A stretch of 64,000 nt of DNA, from NCBI GenBank assembly GCA_947448625.1, contig CANFOT010000004.1:1-64000 (forward strand). Reading direction: 5' to 3'. Each line of letters starts with the position of its first letter. Position 1 is the stretch's first letter. The notes below the pieces were generated by a model. The model worked only from the letters and a program-made list of their open reading frames with translations. It had not been told where the DNA came from and ran no database searches. Positions 36,225 through 45,293 of this stretch are shown one piece after another. The position numbers and the translations under genes are program-made. The stretch comes from Burkholderiaceae bacterium. Lineage in GTDB: Bacteria > Pseudomonadota > Gammaproteobacteria > Burkholderiales > Burkholderiaceae.

Positions 36225-36272
36225 AACATAGTTAATCGACCCTAGTCAAAATCAAATCATAAGGAAATCATC

Positions 36273-37451
36273 ATGGCAGAAAAAAAAGATCCTCCGTATT
36301 TTATGTACTTCCCTGATAACTATCGTTGGTCTGCGGCATTTATAAACATGCTAAGTGCTGCGCCTTATGGTGGATCCGAGATTGGAGAATTACATAAGAT
36401 TGGCGTCAAGCTCAAGGGTAAGGCTGGGGATGATGACGAGGCTTGGTTTAATGCCTGCACAGAAGTAGCTGATGGTGTTTGTGAATATGCTGATCGTTGG
36501 GCCAAAGAGGGCAATAATCATTCTGCTGCCAATGCCTACCAACGTGCCGCTAATTATTACCATATGGCAGAGCGATTCCGCACCCCTAAGGACAAGAAGG
36601 CTCTTGAGGTATTTCAACGAGGCATCGACGCATTTCATCAATTTATCAAGCTTAGCGACTACAACATTGAAATTGTAGAGATCCCGTTTGTGGATGGTAG
36701 CTTGCCCGGATACTTTGTGCATCCCCAGAAAAAGGTTTCTGAAAAATCACCTTGCGTGGTTTACTTTGACGGTCTAGATGTAACCAAAGAAATCCAGTTT
36801 ATGCGTGGTATTCCGGATTTGATAAAGCGTGGCTTTTCAGTATTAATCATGGACGGGCCTGGAACTGGTGAAGCCATTCGCTTCCGTAATCATTATTTGC
36901 GATATGACTATGAGGTTGCGGGTAGCGCTTGCCTTGATTATCTAGAGACCCGAAAAGACGTTGATCCAAAAAAGATTGGCATTGTCGCCATTAGTCTTGG
37001 TGGCTACTATGCGCCACGATGCGCTGCGATGGACCATCGCTGGGCTGCTTGTATTGCATGGGGTGCACAGTGGGATTATCACGAAACATGGAAGAAGCGA
37101 ATTGATGCTCAATTCAAGCTTTCTCTATCCGTTCCTGGGCATCATATCAATTGGATTCTGGGGGTCGATACCCTAGATCAGGCGCTTGAAACACTGAAGC
37201 CGTTCAATCTTGATGGTGTTATGCAAAAGATGGAGTGTCCTTTCTTGTTGGTGCATGGTGCTGAGGATGAGCAAATTCCCCTGAGTGATGCTCAAAAACA
37301 ATACGATGCGTGTGGCTCAAAAGATAAGACTTTAAGGGTCTATACGGCGGAAGAGGGTGGATCACAACATTGCCAACGTGACTACCTTACATTGGTTGTT
37401 GCGGATATGTGGAATTGGTTTGAGGATAGGTTAATCCGCAATCCAAAGTAG
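36273..37451 (+). CDS. Alpha/beta hydrolase related to 2,6-dihydroxypseudooxynicotine hydrolase
   Basis: A 392-residue serine hydrolase without signal peptide. An N-terminal helical cap region (about 1-140) is followed by the alpha/beta domain. The nucleophile is in IVAISLGGYYAPRCA (Ser about 244), the acid in HGAEDEQIPLSD and the His in EEGGSQHCQRDY. The layout matches C-C bond hydrolases such as the nicotine-pathway DHPON hydrolase and FrsA-like enzymes. The ribosome binding site AAGGAAA precedes the ATG. It sits between two receptor genes and a CocE-type hydrolase, in a likely catabolic operon. Confidence 0.8.
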   Translation: MAEKKDPPYFMYFPDNYRWSAAFINMLSAAPYGGSEIGELHKIGVKLKGKAGDDDEAWFNACTEVADGVCEYADRWAKEGNNHSAANAYQRAANYYHMAERFRTPKDKKALEVFQRGIDAFHQFIKLSDYNIEIVEIPFVDGSLPGYFVHPQKKVSEKSPCVVYFDGLDVTKEIQFMRGIPDLIKRGFSVLIMDGPGTGEAIRFRNHYLRYDYEVAGSACLDYLETRKDVDPKKIGIVAISLGGYYAPRCAAMDHRWAACIAWGAQWDYHETWKKRIDAQFKLSLSVPGHHINWILGVDTLDQALETLKPFNLDGVMQKMECPFLLVHGAEDEQIPLSDAQKQYDACGSKDKTLRVYTAEEGGSQHCQRDYLTLVVADMWNWFEDRLIRNPK

Positions 37452-37519
37452 TGCCATTTCGCGTGGTATTCCAATAATTTACATACAAGAGTAAAAAATA
37501 AAAAGCTTCAGGAGGCAAT

Positions 37520-39208
37520 ATGAGTGCAGCTACATCTGAAATATCGCAGCCAAAAGATCATGGAATGATCGCAGAAAAGGACGTAAAAATACCTTTGCGT
37601 GATGGAGGTTATTTGTATGCAGATATCTTTCGTCCTGATACGGTAGATGAAAAATTTCCTGCGATTGCTAATATTACCGTCTACAACAAAGACAAGCTGT
37701 GGATTCCGCCAAATGATTTGGAGGAAGAGGCTAATCCTTACATGAATTGGGAGGCCGCCAATCCAATGTGGTGGGTTCCGCGTGGTTATGTGTGTGTACG
37801 TATTGATTCGCGCGGGACTGGAAAGTCTCCAGGCCGATGCGAGCCAAGTTCATATCAAGAAAGTCTGGATTTTTATGATTGTATTGAGTGGATAGCGAAG
37901 CAAGACTGGTGCTCAGGTAATTTAGGTACATTGGGAATCTCCTATCACGCGGCTTGTCAGTGGCGCTTGGCTAATTTAAATCCACCTTCGCTCAAGGCGA
38001 TTATTCCTTGGGAGGGTCGTGCAGATCAATATCGTGATCAGGCCTATCACGGTGGAATTTTTTCAATGGGATTTTTGGGTAACTGGATTAATCAACATAT
38101 GGCGCGCCACCTGCTTGGCCGCACCAGAAAATACAATCCAGACTCATTTTCTCCAGACATGCTCTGGCAATATCTAAGCCATGATTTAGATTCAGAATGG
38201 TGGCGTATGTGTAGTGCACGCTGGGATCAAATTCAGGTACCCGTTTACTCGGTGGGGAATTGGGGTGGATGGGGATTACACTTGCGAGGAAATACCGAAG
38301 CCTATCTCTGCGCAGCATCCAAGCAGAAAAAATTACGCATCCATACCGGGGATCATTTCCGACCTTTCCATTCGAATGAGGGCAAAGTAGATCAGTTGCG
38401 TTTCTTTGATTATTGGCTGAAGGGGATTCAGAATGGCATTATGGATGAGCCCCCCATTAAGTTAGAGATCAGAACTGGTGGTAGCAAAAAGCCTTATGCA
38501 TTTCGTTTTGAAAATGAATGGCCGTTAGCCAGGACACAATGGACCAAAATGTATTTCAGCATTGAGAAGGAGCGTTCTCCTGATGAGAGCCATGCAGAAG
38601 GGCGATTACTTCCCGAGCAAATTTCTACCTCTCGCAAGATTAGTTACAGTGGGAGTAATCCCAATAAGGCAGGAATTGGTTCTGGCTCTTCTGCTCCTGG
38701 CATTGGCCGATCAGGAATTTCCTTTGTAACCGATCCCATGGTCAAGGATACTGAAATTACAGGGCCGCTCATGGCTAACCTGTGGGTCTCGAGTACCGCT
38801 GAAGATATGGATGTGATGGTGACTTTGCGTAATATTGATCCCGAGGGCAAGGAAGTATTTGAGCTTGGACAGCAGGGGCAACCGGTTGTTTTGACTAAAG
38901 GTTGGTTGCGCGCTTCTCACCGCAAGCTAGACCCAAAAAAATCATTGCCGTATCGTCCCTACCACGCTCACAATGAGCGCTTATGGTTAGAGCCTGACGT
39001 CCCAGTAGAGTGTCAGATTGAAATCATCTCCACTTGTATTGTCTTAAAAAAAGGACATCAGTTGCGCGTCGATATTCATGCGCAAGATAGTGCGGGCAGT
39101 GGAAACTTCACGCACTTCCATGCAGACTATAACGAGGGGGCCGTTCACAACTTTTATGCGGGCGGAGCTATGAACTCCTACATACTGCTGCCGATTATTC
39201 CGGCCTAA
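37520..39208 (+). CDS. CocE/NonD family (X-Pro dipeptidyl-peptidase fold) hydrolase
   Basis: A 562-residue hydrolase of the S15/CocE family, acting on esters or amides. The N-terminal alpha/beta domain has the oxyanion region YTVYNKD-like (ANITVYNKDKLW), DSRGTGKSPG and the nucleophile in LGISYHAACQW (Ser about 147), with GDHFRPFHSNEG holding the His. The C-terminal jelly-roll domain spans about 350-560. It starts after AGGAGG, a strong ribosome binding site. Cytosolic, since no signal peptide is seen. It follows the DHPON-like hydrolase. Confidence 0.85.
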   Translation: MSAATSEISQPKDHGMIAEKDVKIPLRDGGYLYADIFRPDTVDEKFPAIANITVYNKDKLWIPPNDLEEEANPYMNWEAANPMWWVPRGYVCVRIDSRGTGKSPGRCEPSSYQESLDFYDCIEWIAKQDWCSGNLGTLGISYHAACQWRLANLNPPSLKAIIPWEGRADQYRDQAYHGGIFSMGFLGNWINQHMARHLLGRTRKYNPDSFSPDMLWQYLSHDLDSEWWRMCSARWDQIQVPVYSVGNWGGWGLHLRGNTEAYLCAASKQKKLRIHTGDHFRPFHSNEGKVDQLRFFDYWLKGIQNGIMDEPPIKLEIRTGGSKKPYAFRFENEWPLARTQWTKMYFSIEKERSPDESHAEGRLLPEQISTSRKISYSGSNPNKAGIGSGSSAPGIGRSGISFVTDPMVKDTEITGPLMANLWVSSTAEDMDVMVTLRNIDPEGKEVFELGQQGQPVVLTKGWLRASHRKLDPKKSLPYRPYHAHNERLWLEPDVPVECQIEIISTCIVLKKGHQLRVDIHAQDSAGSGNFTHFHADYNEGAVHNFYAGGAMNSYILLPIIPA

Positions 39209-39224
39209 GGTCTTGGAGTAGAAA

Positions 39225-39264
39225 TTGGATGGGGGTGCTGATTTTGCACCCCCAATCCATTTTA
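39225..39264 (+). terminator. Terminator after CocE-type hydrolase
   Basis: TTGGATGGGGGTGC (39225-39238) pairs with GCACCCCCAATCCA (39246-39259) with one bulged base, followed by TTTTA. It marks the end of the receptor-hydrolase operon. Confidence 0.75.
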
Positions 39265-39277
39265 TATTGGGATTGGA

Positions 39278-39532
39278 TTAAATCAGCGCCAACCGAATTA
39301 CTTTCTTTTCTCGTATCAAGCCCTGATTAATAAGATCAAGTAAGCTGGCGACCACTCTAAGAGAGGGCATAGTAATGTTGTAAATTTCAGCTACCTCTAT
39401 AACGCTATTCACAATGGCATCGCACTCAATAGGGCGCCCGGTGCGGACATCTTGGAGCATCGATAGTAGGCCACCTAAATTACTGCCAATTGCCCCAGAG
39501 CCATAGATTAATATTTTCACAATGACCTTCAT
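39278..39532 (-). pseudogene. Internally deleted ketopantoate reductase (PanE/ApbA) remnant
   Basis: An 84-residue open frame joining two ends of a 2-dehydropantoate-2-reductase-like protein. The first part ILIYGSGAIGSNLGGLL is the N-terminal NADPH motif (GxGxxG). The next residues SMLQDVRTGRPIECDAI and the following IxxPSLRxVASLL are the C-terminal catalytic domain signature (QDVxxGRPxExDAI). The roughly 200 residues normally between them are missing, so it cannot have full activity. The frame is intact, suggesting a recent in-frame deletion. It lies on the minus strand in the gap before the TetR-linked operon. Confidence 0.75.
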
Positions 39533-39862
39533 TTTGATTTAGTAATTGCTTCTAGAAGGCAATGGCATCCGTTACTAATTTGCCAACTTCTTTTTGTAAG
39601 ATTGCCGAAGATATGGAGTGAGATCCGCCCATGCATCAATCTCTGGGGTGGCGATTGGAACTCGAGCTGTGCACAGACTTTGCTTGCTCAGATTTCTTCT
39701 ATTAATGAGGATTGCTCTTCCGCCCCCTATATGTTGTCATTTATTCCTGCTATATTAATGATCAAATGATCATTTCAATTGAATAATCACGTATATTTGG
39801 ACTTAAATTAAGCCCCCATTTCATCATTAAGGTTAGCAAAAAGTTATTAACTAAAGGTCGTC
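39533..39862. other. Intergenic region with operator and possible coding remnant
   Basis: A 330-bp gap. It contains the TGATCAAATGATCA palindrome (39759-39772). On the minus strand a short open frame ending at TAG 39575-39577 would encode about 48 residues ending in DAWADLTPYLRQSYKKKLAN. It lacks an ATG and may be a decayed gene end. Confidence 0.45.
39759..39772. promoter_or_regulatory. Candidate TetR operator, site 1
   Basis: TGATCAAATGATCA, extended to AATGATCAAATGATCATT, is a near-perfect palindrome about 90 bp upstream of the hydrolase gene at 39863. Its sequence recurs with 12 of 14 matches twice upstream of the flavin reductase gene (42432-42468). Confidence 0.65.
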
Positions 39863-40654
39863 ATGACATCAATATCAAGCTCTTCCTTCATATTTGAGGG
39901 TAATTCAAATGCGCCAGTGGTGGTATTAGCTAGTTCTCTAGGGGCCTCTTTGGAGATGTGGGATTCTCAAGCGAAAATGTTGTCGCCTCACTTCCGTGTA
40001 TTGCGTTACAGCTATCAAGGGCATGGAGGTACGCCTGAGGTAGGTAGCGAGGCTAATATCGAGAATTTGCGCCAAGATTTATTGGCGCTCTTGAGCCGCC
40101 TTAATGTCCAGAATTTTTCTTTCCTCGGGCTATCTTTGGGTGCTATGTTGGGAGTTTATGTGGCCGCAAAGAATCCTGAGCGTGTTCAAGCACTTGTTGC
40201 CGCAAATTTTCGACCGTTCCAAATTGACTCTACAAAGGAACAGTGGAATCAACGTATAGAAGCAGTGAGGAGCAAAGGAATCGATGCCATAGTGGATGGT
40301 ACGGCTGATCGATGGCTCTCCGAATCATTTAGAGCCTCCTATCCCGAGCTTGATCAAGGTGTCCGCAAAATGATTCGAGGTACAACTGATGCGGGCTTTA
40401 TGGCTTGTGCAAAGGCTGTCCGCGACTATGATGCAAGACCATTCCTGAAGGATGTGCTGTGCCCCGTATTACTAATCGCTGGATCTGAAGATGTGGCTGC
40501 GCCGGTTTCTGAGTATCCATTAATGCAGGCCTCTATTCCGAATAATCAATATTTATTACTAAACGCAGCGCATATTTCTAGTATTGAATGTGAGGCAGAA
40601 TTTAATGAACAAGTATTCCGTTTTTTTCAGCTAGACAATGGCCAAAAACTATAA
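39863..40654 (+). CDS. Alpha/beta hydrolase, PcaD/3-oxoadipate enol-lactonase-like
   Basis: A 263-residue alpha/beta hydrolase. The catalytic Ser lies in FLGLSLGAMLG (about Ser93), the acid in IAGSEDVAAP and the His in LNAAHISSIE. The overall size and lid region (DGTADRWLS, about 150) resemble PcaD-type lactonases. It heads the operon with a Gfo/Idh/MocA gene and tetR. The operator candidate lies upstream, so TetR probably represses it. Its substrate is unknown. Confidence 0.85.
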   Translation: MTSISSSSFIFEGNSNAPVVVLASSLGASLEMWDSQAKMLSPHFRVLRYSYQGHGGTPEVGSEANIENLRQDLLALLSRLNVQNFSFLGLSLGAMLGVYVAAKNPERVQALVAANFRPFQIDSTKEQWNQRIEAVRSKGIDAIVDGTADRWLSESFRASYPELDQGVRKMIRGTTDAGFMACAKAVRDYDARPFLKDVLCPVLLIAGSEDVAAPVSEYPLMQASIPNNQYLLLNAAHISSIECEAEFNEQVFRFFQLDNGQKL

Positions 40655-40666
40655 GAGGAGATTGCA

Positions 40667-41692
40667 ATGACTCAAAAATTACTTCGGGTAGCTGTTATAG
40701 GTTATGGCTGGTGGGGCAAGACTATTGTTGCGACTTTGCAGACTAGTAAGCTTATTCAGGTAAAAATGGTAGTTGAGCAAGAGTCTGTTGCGCGTGAGGC
40801 TGCTAATGTTCTTGGCGAAATGTCTGGATTTTCTGTTTCAGACTCGTATGAGGATGCGATTAAAAATCCAGATGTGGATGCTGTGATCTTATGCACTCCA
40901 CATAAATTACATTCCGCTCAGATTGCGGCTGCCGCCAAAGCGGGAAAACATGTATTTTGCGAGAAGCCCCTCTGCCTAACTCTTGCTGACGCAATTACTT
41001 CAGTAGTCGCGTGTAAGGCTGCCGGTGTCTTGCTTGGTATTGGCCATGAGAGACGATTTGAGCCGGCCATTATGGATCTCCGAAAACGGATTGCCAATGG
41101 TGAGCTCGGTACGATTTTGCAGATCGAGGGTAACTTTAGTCAGGATAAGTTTTTTGCTTTACCTCCAGATAATTGGCGCTTATCCAAAGAGTTGGCACCA
41201 TGCGGCCCGCTTTCAGCAACAGGAATTCATTTGGTTGATTTGGCGATTGCAATTTTGGGGCCGGCCGAATCGGTCTTAGCAAGATTAAATACCCTCGCCA
41301 GTAATTTTGCTAATGGCGATTCATTAGCAATCATGCTTGGATTCAAAGGCGGCCAGACGGCATTAATCAGTGCGATTCTTGCGACGCCATTTGATGGTCG
41401 ATTTACTGTGTATGGCTCTAAAGGGTGGGTGGAGGTGCGAGATAGAACGCATCCGGAAAACCCAACTGGCTGGGATATCAGTATGGTGTTTAGTGGAAAA
41501 GAAATGTTGACCTCTTTTAACGAGCCTCATCCTACTGTCCGCGCCAATCTCGAGGCTTTTGCTAGTGGTGCACTTGGGTTGACGCCTTACCCAGTCAGTA
41601 CAGATGAGATGCTTGCCAATGTTGCTGCCCTTGAATCTATTATGAAATCAGCTGAGAGTGGTTTAATTGAAAGAGTTCCTGCTATTAATTAA
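40667..41692 (+). CDS. Gfo/Idh/MocA family oxidoreductase
   Basis: A 341-residue NAD(P)-dependent oxidoreductase. The Rossmann motif is VIGYGWWGKTIVATL (GxGxxG-like), EKPLCLTLADA is the family EKP motif with the catalytic Lys, and the C-terminal domain includes GPLSATGIHLVDLAIAI. The N-terminus closely resembles that of the gene at 48436 (LIGFGWWGKNLAKSM), so the two are related paralogues. It follows the hydrolase by 12 bp and precedes tetR by 15 bp. Confidence 0.9.
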   Translation: MTQKLLRVAVIGYGWWGKTIVATLQTSKLIQVKMVVEQESVAREAANVLGEMSGFSVSDSYEDAIKNPDVDAVILCTPHKLHSAQIAAAAKAGKHVFCEKPLCLTLADAITSVVACKAAGVLLGIGHERRFEPAIMDLRKRIANGELGTILQIEGNFSQDKFFALPPDNWRLSKELAPCGPLSATGIHLVDLAIAILGPAESVLARLNTLASNFANGDSLAIMLGFKGGQTALISAILATPFDGRFTVYGSKGWVEVRDRTHPENPTGWDISMVFSGKEMLTSFNEPHPTVRANLEAFASGALGLTPYPVSTDEMLANVAALESIMKSAESGLIERVPAIN

Positions 41693-41707
41693 GAAATATC
41701 ACCGGTA

Positions 41708-42385
41708 ATGAATAAAAAAACTGCGTCAGATGCGGCATCTAGTACTCCAAGGCGTAGGCTAAAGCGAGAGGATAGGGATCGGGAGATTGCTCAGGCGGCA
41801 GTCGCCTTTTTTGCAGAAGTGGGCTTTGATGGCGACACTCGCGAATTAGCTCGTCGGATGGGTGTTACTCAGTCTCTTATTTTTCGCTATTTCCCATCAA
41901 AGGCAGCATTAATTGAGCGGGTCTATCAAGAGGTTTATGTGGGGCGGTGGAATTCTTATTGGGAATCCATCATTGCGGATCGAAACATTCCGCTGAAAAC
42001 AAGGCTCTTACGTTTTTATAAAGACTACGCCCGCGTCGCATTGACCTATGATTGGGTGCGTATTTTTATGTTTTCGGGACTGAGGGGCGAAAATATTAAC
42101 ACCCGATATTTAGAGTTTTTACGCAGTCGAGTTCTCGAGCCCATTGCCAAAGAGTTGCGCGTAGAGCTGGGCTTACCAAGCGTCGAAGAGGTTCCATTGA
42201 CGGAGGAGGAGATCGAGCTGATCTGGGGTATCAATGCCCGAGTTTTTTACTTGGGACAGCGCCTTTGGATATTTAATGCTCCCTTAAAGTTGGATATAGA
42301 TCAAATTATTGATCAAACGATTACTTCGTATTTAGCAGGTGCTAAGCTAACTATCCCAGCTCTCATGGGGTCCTCAGGGCAATAA
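41708..42385 (+). CDS. TetR/AcrR family transcriptional regulator
   Basis: A 225-residue regulator. The N-terminal HTH spans residues about 21-67 (AQAAVAFFAEVGFDGDT, MGVTQSLIFRYFPSKAALIE), and the C-terminal half is the ligand-binding domain. It is the third gene of the hydrolase operon and sits between two sets of near-identical palindromic sites. That arrangement argues that it controls both the operon 39863-42385 and the divergently placed but same-strand unit 42507-47438. The inducer is unknown. Confidence 0.92.
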   Translation: MNKKTASDAASSTPRRRLKREDRDREIAQAAVAFFAEVGFDGDTRELARRMGVTQSLIFRYFPSKAALIERVYQEVYVGRWNSYWESIIADRNIPLKTRLLRFYKDYARVALTYDWVRIFMFSGLRGENINTRYLEFLRSRVLEPIAKELRVELGLPSVEEVPLTEEEIELIWGINARVFYLGQRLWIFNAPLKLDIDQIIDQTITSYLAGAKLTIPALMGSSGQ

Positions 42386-42431
42386 TCCTAAAATACCCGC
42401 TTATTTTTATAGGGTTAGTACTTATTGATAT

Positions 42432-42468
42432 AGATCAAATGATTACTTATAAAGTGATCAAGTGATTA
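42432..42468. promoter_or_regulatory. Candidate TetR operators, sites 2 and 3
   Basis: AGATCAAATGATTA (42432-42445) and TGATCAAGTGATTA (42455-42468) each match site 1 at 12 of 14 positions and are 23 bp apart centre to centre. They lie 39-75 bp upstream of the flavin reductase start, where a repressor would act. A similar TGATCAAACGATTA occurs at 42310-42323 inside tetR and may be coincidental. Confidence 0.65.
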
Positions 42469-42506
42469 CTTAATTTGCTAAAACTAGCAATCAATGGGGC
42501 TAAGCA

Positions 42507-43007
42507 ATGAATATTGAAGTATCTGGCAACCAATTTGACTCAAGAGAGCTTCGGAATGTCTTAGGGTCATTTGGAACGGGAGTTACGGTAGTGACAACTG
42601 TTGGAGCGTCTGGAGAACAGGTTGGCTTAACAGCAAATTCATTTAGCTCAGTTTCCTTAGATCCACCAATAGTTTTGTGGAGCCTAGGCAAGCAATCGCG
42701 CAATCTCCCCGTATTCCACGAATCAGGACGTTTTGTAGTTAATGTTCTGGGTGTGGATCAACTTCACCTATCAAATCAATTTGCAAAACCAGCGGACGAC
42801 CGGTTTGCTGGCGTGGAGTGCATTTCTGGCTTAGGTGGTTTGCCGGTGATATCAGGATGTGCGGCAAATATTGAGTGCGAAACAATCAGCGCTCAAGAGG
42901 TGGGTGACCATATTTTGTTTCTTGGAAGAATTGTGCGCTACACCCACATGAAAAAAGATTCATTACTTTTTTGCAATGGCGCATATGCGCGCGCAATTGA
43001 TGTTTAA
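42507..43007 (+). CDS. Flavin reductase family protein (two-component monooxygenase reductase)
   Basis: A 166-residue protein of the HpaC/FRP-like flavin reductase family. It shows LGSFGTGVTVVTTVG, GLTANSFSSVSLDPPIVLWS and a C-terminal GDHILFLGRIVRY segment typical of short-chain flavin reductases. It would supply reduced FMN/FAD to the monooxygenase encoded 61 bp downstream. Its promoter carries the candidate TetR sites. Confidence 0.9.
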   Translation: MNIEVSGNQFDSRELRNVLGSFGTGVTVVTTVGASGEQVGLTANSFSSVSLDPPIVLWSLGKQSRNLPVFHESGRFVVNVLGVDQLHLSNQFAKPADDRFAGVECISGLGGLPVISGCAANIECETISAQEVGDHILFLGRIVRYTHMKKDSLLFCNGAYARAIDV

Positions 43008-43068
43008 GTTCCCCCCCATGTCTTGATATCAGAGATCATTTTCCGTCCACATTAAAACGAAGGAAGCA

Positions 43069-44160
43069 ATGAAATACAGTACTTTTATGATGCCTTTGCA
43101 TCCGCCGGGACGCAACATTATTGAAACTCTTAAAGAGGATCAGGAGGCCATTATTTTGGCTGATCAACTGGGTTTCTCTGAGGCCTATGTGGGGGAGCAT
43201 GTAACAGATGCTGCTGAAACAATCACATCGTCAATGATATTTTTGGCTACATTAATTCATCAAACAAAAAATATTAAATTAGGTACGGGAACCATCAACG
43301 TACCTAATTCTCATCCTGCAAATGTGGCTGCACAAGCAGCAATGATGGATCATTTGCTGCAGGGTAGATTCATTATGGGCATCAGCCCAGGTGGGTTGAT
43401 GTCGGATGCTGAGGTCTTTGGAAATCTTGATAAAGATCGCAATGCCATGTTTGTCGAAGGCATTAATACAGTGCTAAAAATTTGGGAGTCTGAGCCACCC
43501 TACAACATTAAGGGTGACTATTGGGATGTCTCAGTTGAGAAAACAATGGCTCCAGAGATTGGACAGGGATTCATCATGAAGCCATTCCAAAAGCCACACC
43601 CATTGATTGTTGGAACAGCGGTGGCACCTTTTTCTAAGGGTGTAACGGAAATGGCTAAACGTGGATGGCAGCCAATTTCTGCACCGTTCTTACTGCCTGA
43701 GTGGGTGAAGACCCATTGGCCAAAGTATGTGGAGGGCCGGGAAGCGGTGGGGGCTGTCGCACATCCGGATGAGTGGCGTATCGCTAAGAGTATTTTTGTT
43801 GCTGATGATGAGGCAACGGCAAGGCGTTACGCGCTCGAGGAGGGTGGGCCATACCATTTTTATTTTAAGCAATTGGTTCGTAAGCTTGTTGGAGGCGGGG
43901 GTCGTGGAAACTTATTTAAGCTAGACCAAAATATTCCAGACTCAGAAATTACAACTGATTACGTTACTAAGCGACTAGTAATTGCTGGGACCGTAGATTC
44001 GGTGGTTGATCAAATTTTAGCGTTCAGGGACTTGGTAGGTGATTTTGGGCAGCTGCTATATGCATGCCATGATTGGATGGACCCTAAGTTAGCAAAACGA
44101 TCGATGGAACTATTTGCCACCGAGGTAATGCCACGGGTAAATGCTGCCATTAAAGCGTAA
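43069..44160 (+). CDS. LLM class flavin-dependent monooxygenase (luciferase-like)
   Basis: A 363-residue bacterial-luciferase-like oxidoreductase. It begins MKYSTFMMPLHPPGRN and has ADQLGFSEAYVGEHVTD, LGTGTINVPNSHPANVAAQAAMMDHLLQGRFIMGISPGG and RGWQPISAPFL, as in alkane-sulfonate or nitrilotriacetate monooxygenase relatives. It uses FMNH2 and O2 to oxygenate an organic substrate. GGAAG precedes the ATG. With the flavin reductase it forms a two-component system. Confidence 0.92.
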   Translation: MKYSTFMMPLHPPGRNIIETLKEDQEAIILADQLGFSEAYVGEHVTDAAETITSSMIFLATLIHQTKNIKLGTGTINVPNSHPANVAAQAAMMDHLLQGRFIMGISPGGLMSDAEVFGNLDKDRNAMFVEGINTVLKIWESEPPYNIKGDYWDVSVEKTMAPEIGQGFIMKPFQKPHPLIVGTAVAPFSKGVTEMAKRGWQPISAPFLLPEWVKTHWPKYVEGREAVGAVAHPDEWRIAKSIFVADDEATARRYALEEGGPYHFYFKQLVRKLVGGGGRGNLFKLDQNIPDSEITTDYVTKRLVIAGTVDSVVDQILAFRDLVGDFGQLLYACHDWMDPKLAKRSMELFATEVMPRVNAAIKA

Positions 44161-44228
44161 TTGATTTAATTCTTCTGATGTAGTTGAGTGTTATTCGTAT
44201 CTAAATTTAATATAAATAAGGTGGGGAC

Positions 44229-45293
44229 ATGAAACAAATTAATCTTGGAATTATTGGAACGGGTTGGTGTGGGGGAATTCGCGCAGAAACGGCTCGCGCT
44301 AGTTCCCTAATTAAAGATATTCATATCGCAGAAACAAATGAGTTGCGCTTAAAAGAGATGGCTGATTTAGTGAATGCTAAAACTGCATCAACTGATTATC
44401 GTGACTTATTAAAAATAAAAGACATTGATGCAGTCATCATTTCGGCAACGCCAGAAACGACACACTATCCCATGGCGCGGGATGCCCTTTTGGCTGGCAA
44501 GCATGTCTTTATGGAGAAGCCTATTGCGCTTGAGCTTGCTGAAGCCGATGAGCTGATTGCATTGGCTAAAAAGTCGAATTTGAAGTTTAGTATTGGGTAC
44601 TCACAGCGATTTAATCCTAAGTTTGCGTATGTAAAAAAATCGATTGCAAACGGAACTATTGGCCGTCCAGTAAGCGTTTTAGTTAGTCGTCATATCACTC
44701 GTAGCTTAGGTAAGAAGATTAGTGGCCGAGTAAAACTATCCCCGGCGGCAATGGAGTCAACCCATGATTTAGATTTTGTTTTCTGGTGCCTTGAGCCCGC
44801 TAAGCCCGTGAAAGTCTATTCCCAATTAAATTTTGGAGCGATGCGAGAGGCCACGGGCGCAGATATTCCAGATTCACAATGGATTACGGTAACCATGGAT
44901 AGCGGACTGTCGTTTGTAGTTGGCGGTGGTTGGAGCTTGCCTTTGGGCTACCCTAACTTCTCTACAACTTGGATTGAGTTTATTGGTACAGAAGGTGCTG
45001 TCATGGTTGATGATAGCCATAAAGATGTGGTGATTAATACGATGGAAAAGGGGATGCAGTTGCCAATGTCAACCATGCCCGGAGAAAAGGTTGATCACGT
45101 ATTTGCCGGCCCAATGGCTGCTGAAACTATTTACTTTATCGAGGCGGTGGCTTTTGATAGGCCCGTGCTGGTGACTGGAGAGCAGGCCCGTACAGTCATG
45201 GAAGTTTATATGGCTGCGGATCTTTCCGCGGAAACAGGCGATCCAGTGTATTTACCTCTACCCGAGGAAAAACTCAAGATGGTTGCGGGGTAA
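44229..45293 (+). CDS. Gfo/Idh/MocA family oxidoreductase
   Basis: A 354-residue NAD(P)-dependent oxidoreductase. It has IIGTGWCGGIRAETAR at the N-terminus, HVFMEKPIALELAEADEL with the EKP Lys, SIGYSQRFNPKF, and a C-terminal substrate domain (STHDLDFVFWCLEP). AAGGTGGGG is its ribosome binding site. It is directly followed (next ATG 1 bp after the stop) by a paralogue, so the two may act on the same or successive sugar-like or hydroxyacid intermediates. Confidence 0.9.
   Translation: MKQINLGIIGTGWCGGIRAETARASSLIKDIHIAETNELRLKEMADLVNAKTASTDYRDLLKIKDIDAVIISATPETTHYPMARDALLAGKHVFMEKPIALELAEADELIALAKKSNLKFSIGYSQRFNPKFAYVKKSIANGTIGRPVSVLVSRHITRSLGKKISGRVKLSPAAMESTHDLDFVFWCLEPAKPVKVYSQLNFGAMREATGADIPDSQWITVTMDSGLSFVVGGGWSLPLGYPNFSTTWIEFIGTEGAVMVDDSHKDVVINTMEKGMQLPMSTMPGEKVDHVFAGPMAAETIYFIEAVAFDRPVLVTGEQARTVMEVYMAADLSAETGDPVYLPLPEEKLKMVAG

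Noticed and set aside
42310-42323. Fourth TetR operator inside tetR
   Set aside because: It matches 12 of 14 positions but lies in coding sequence and lacks a promoter context; it could be chance.
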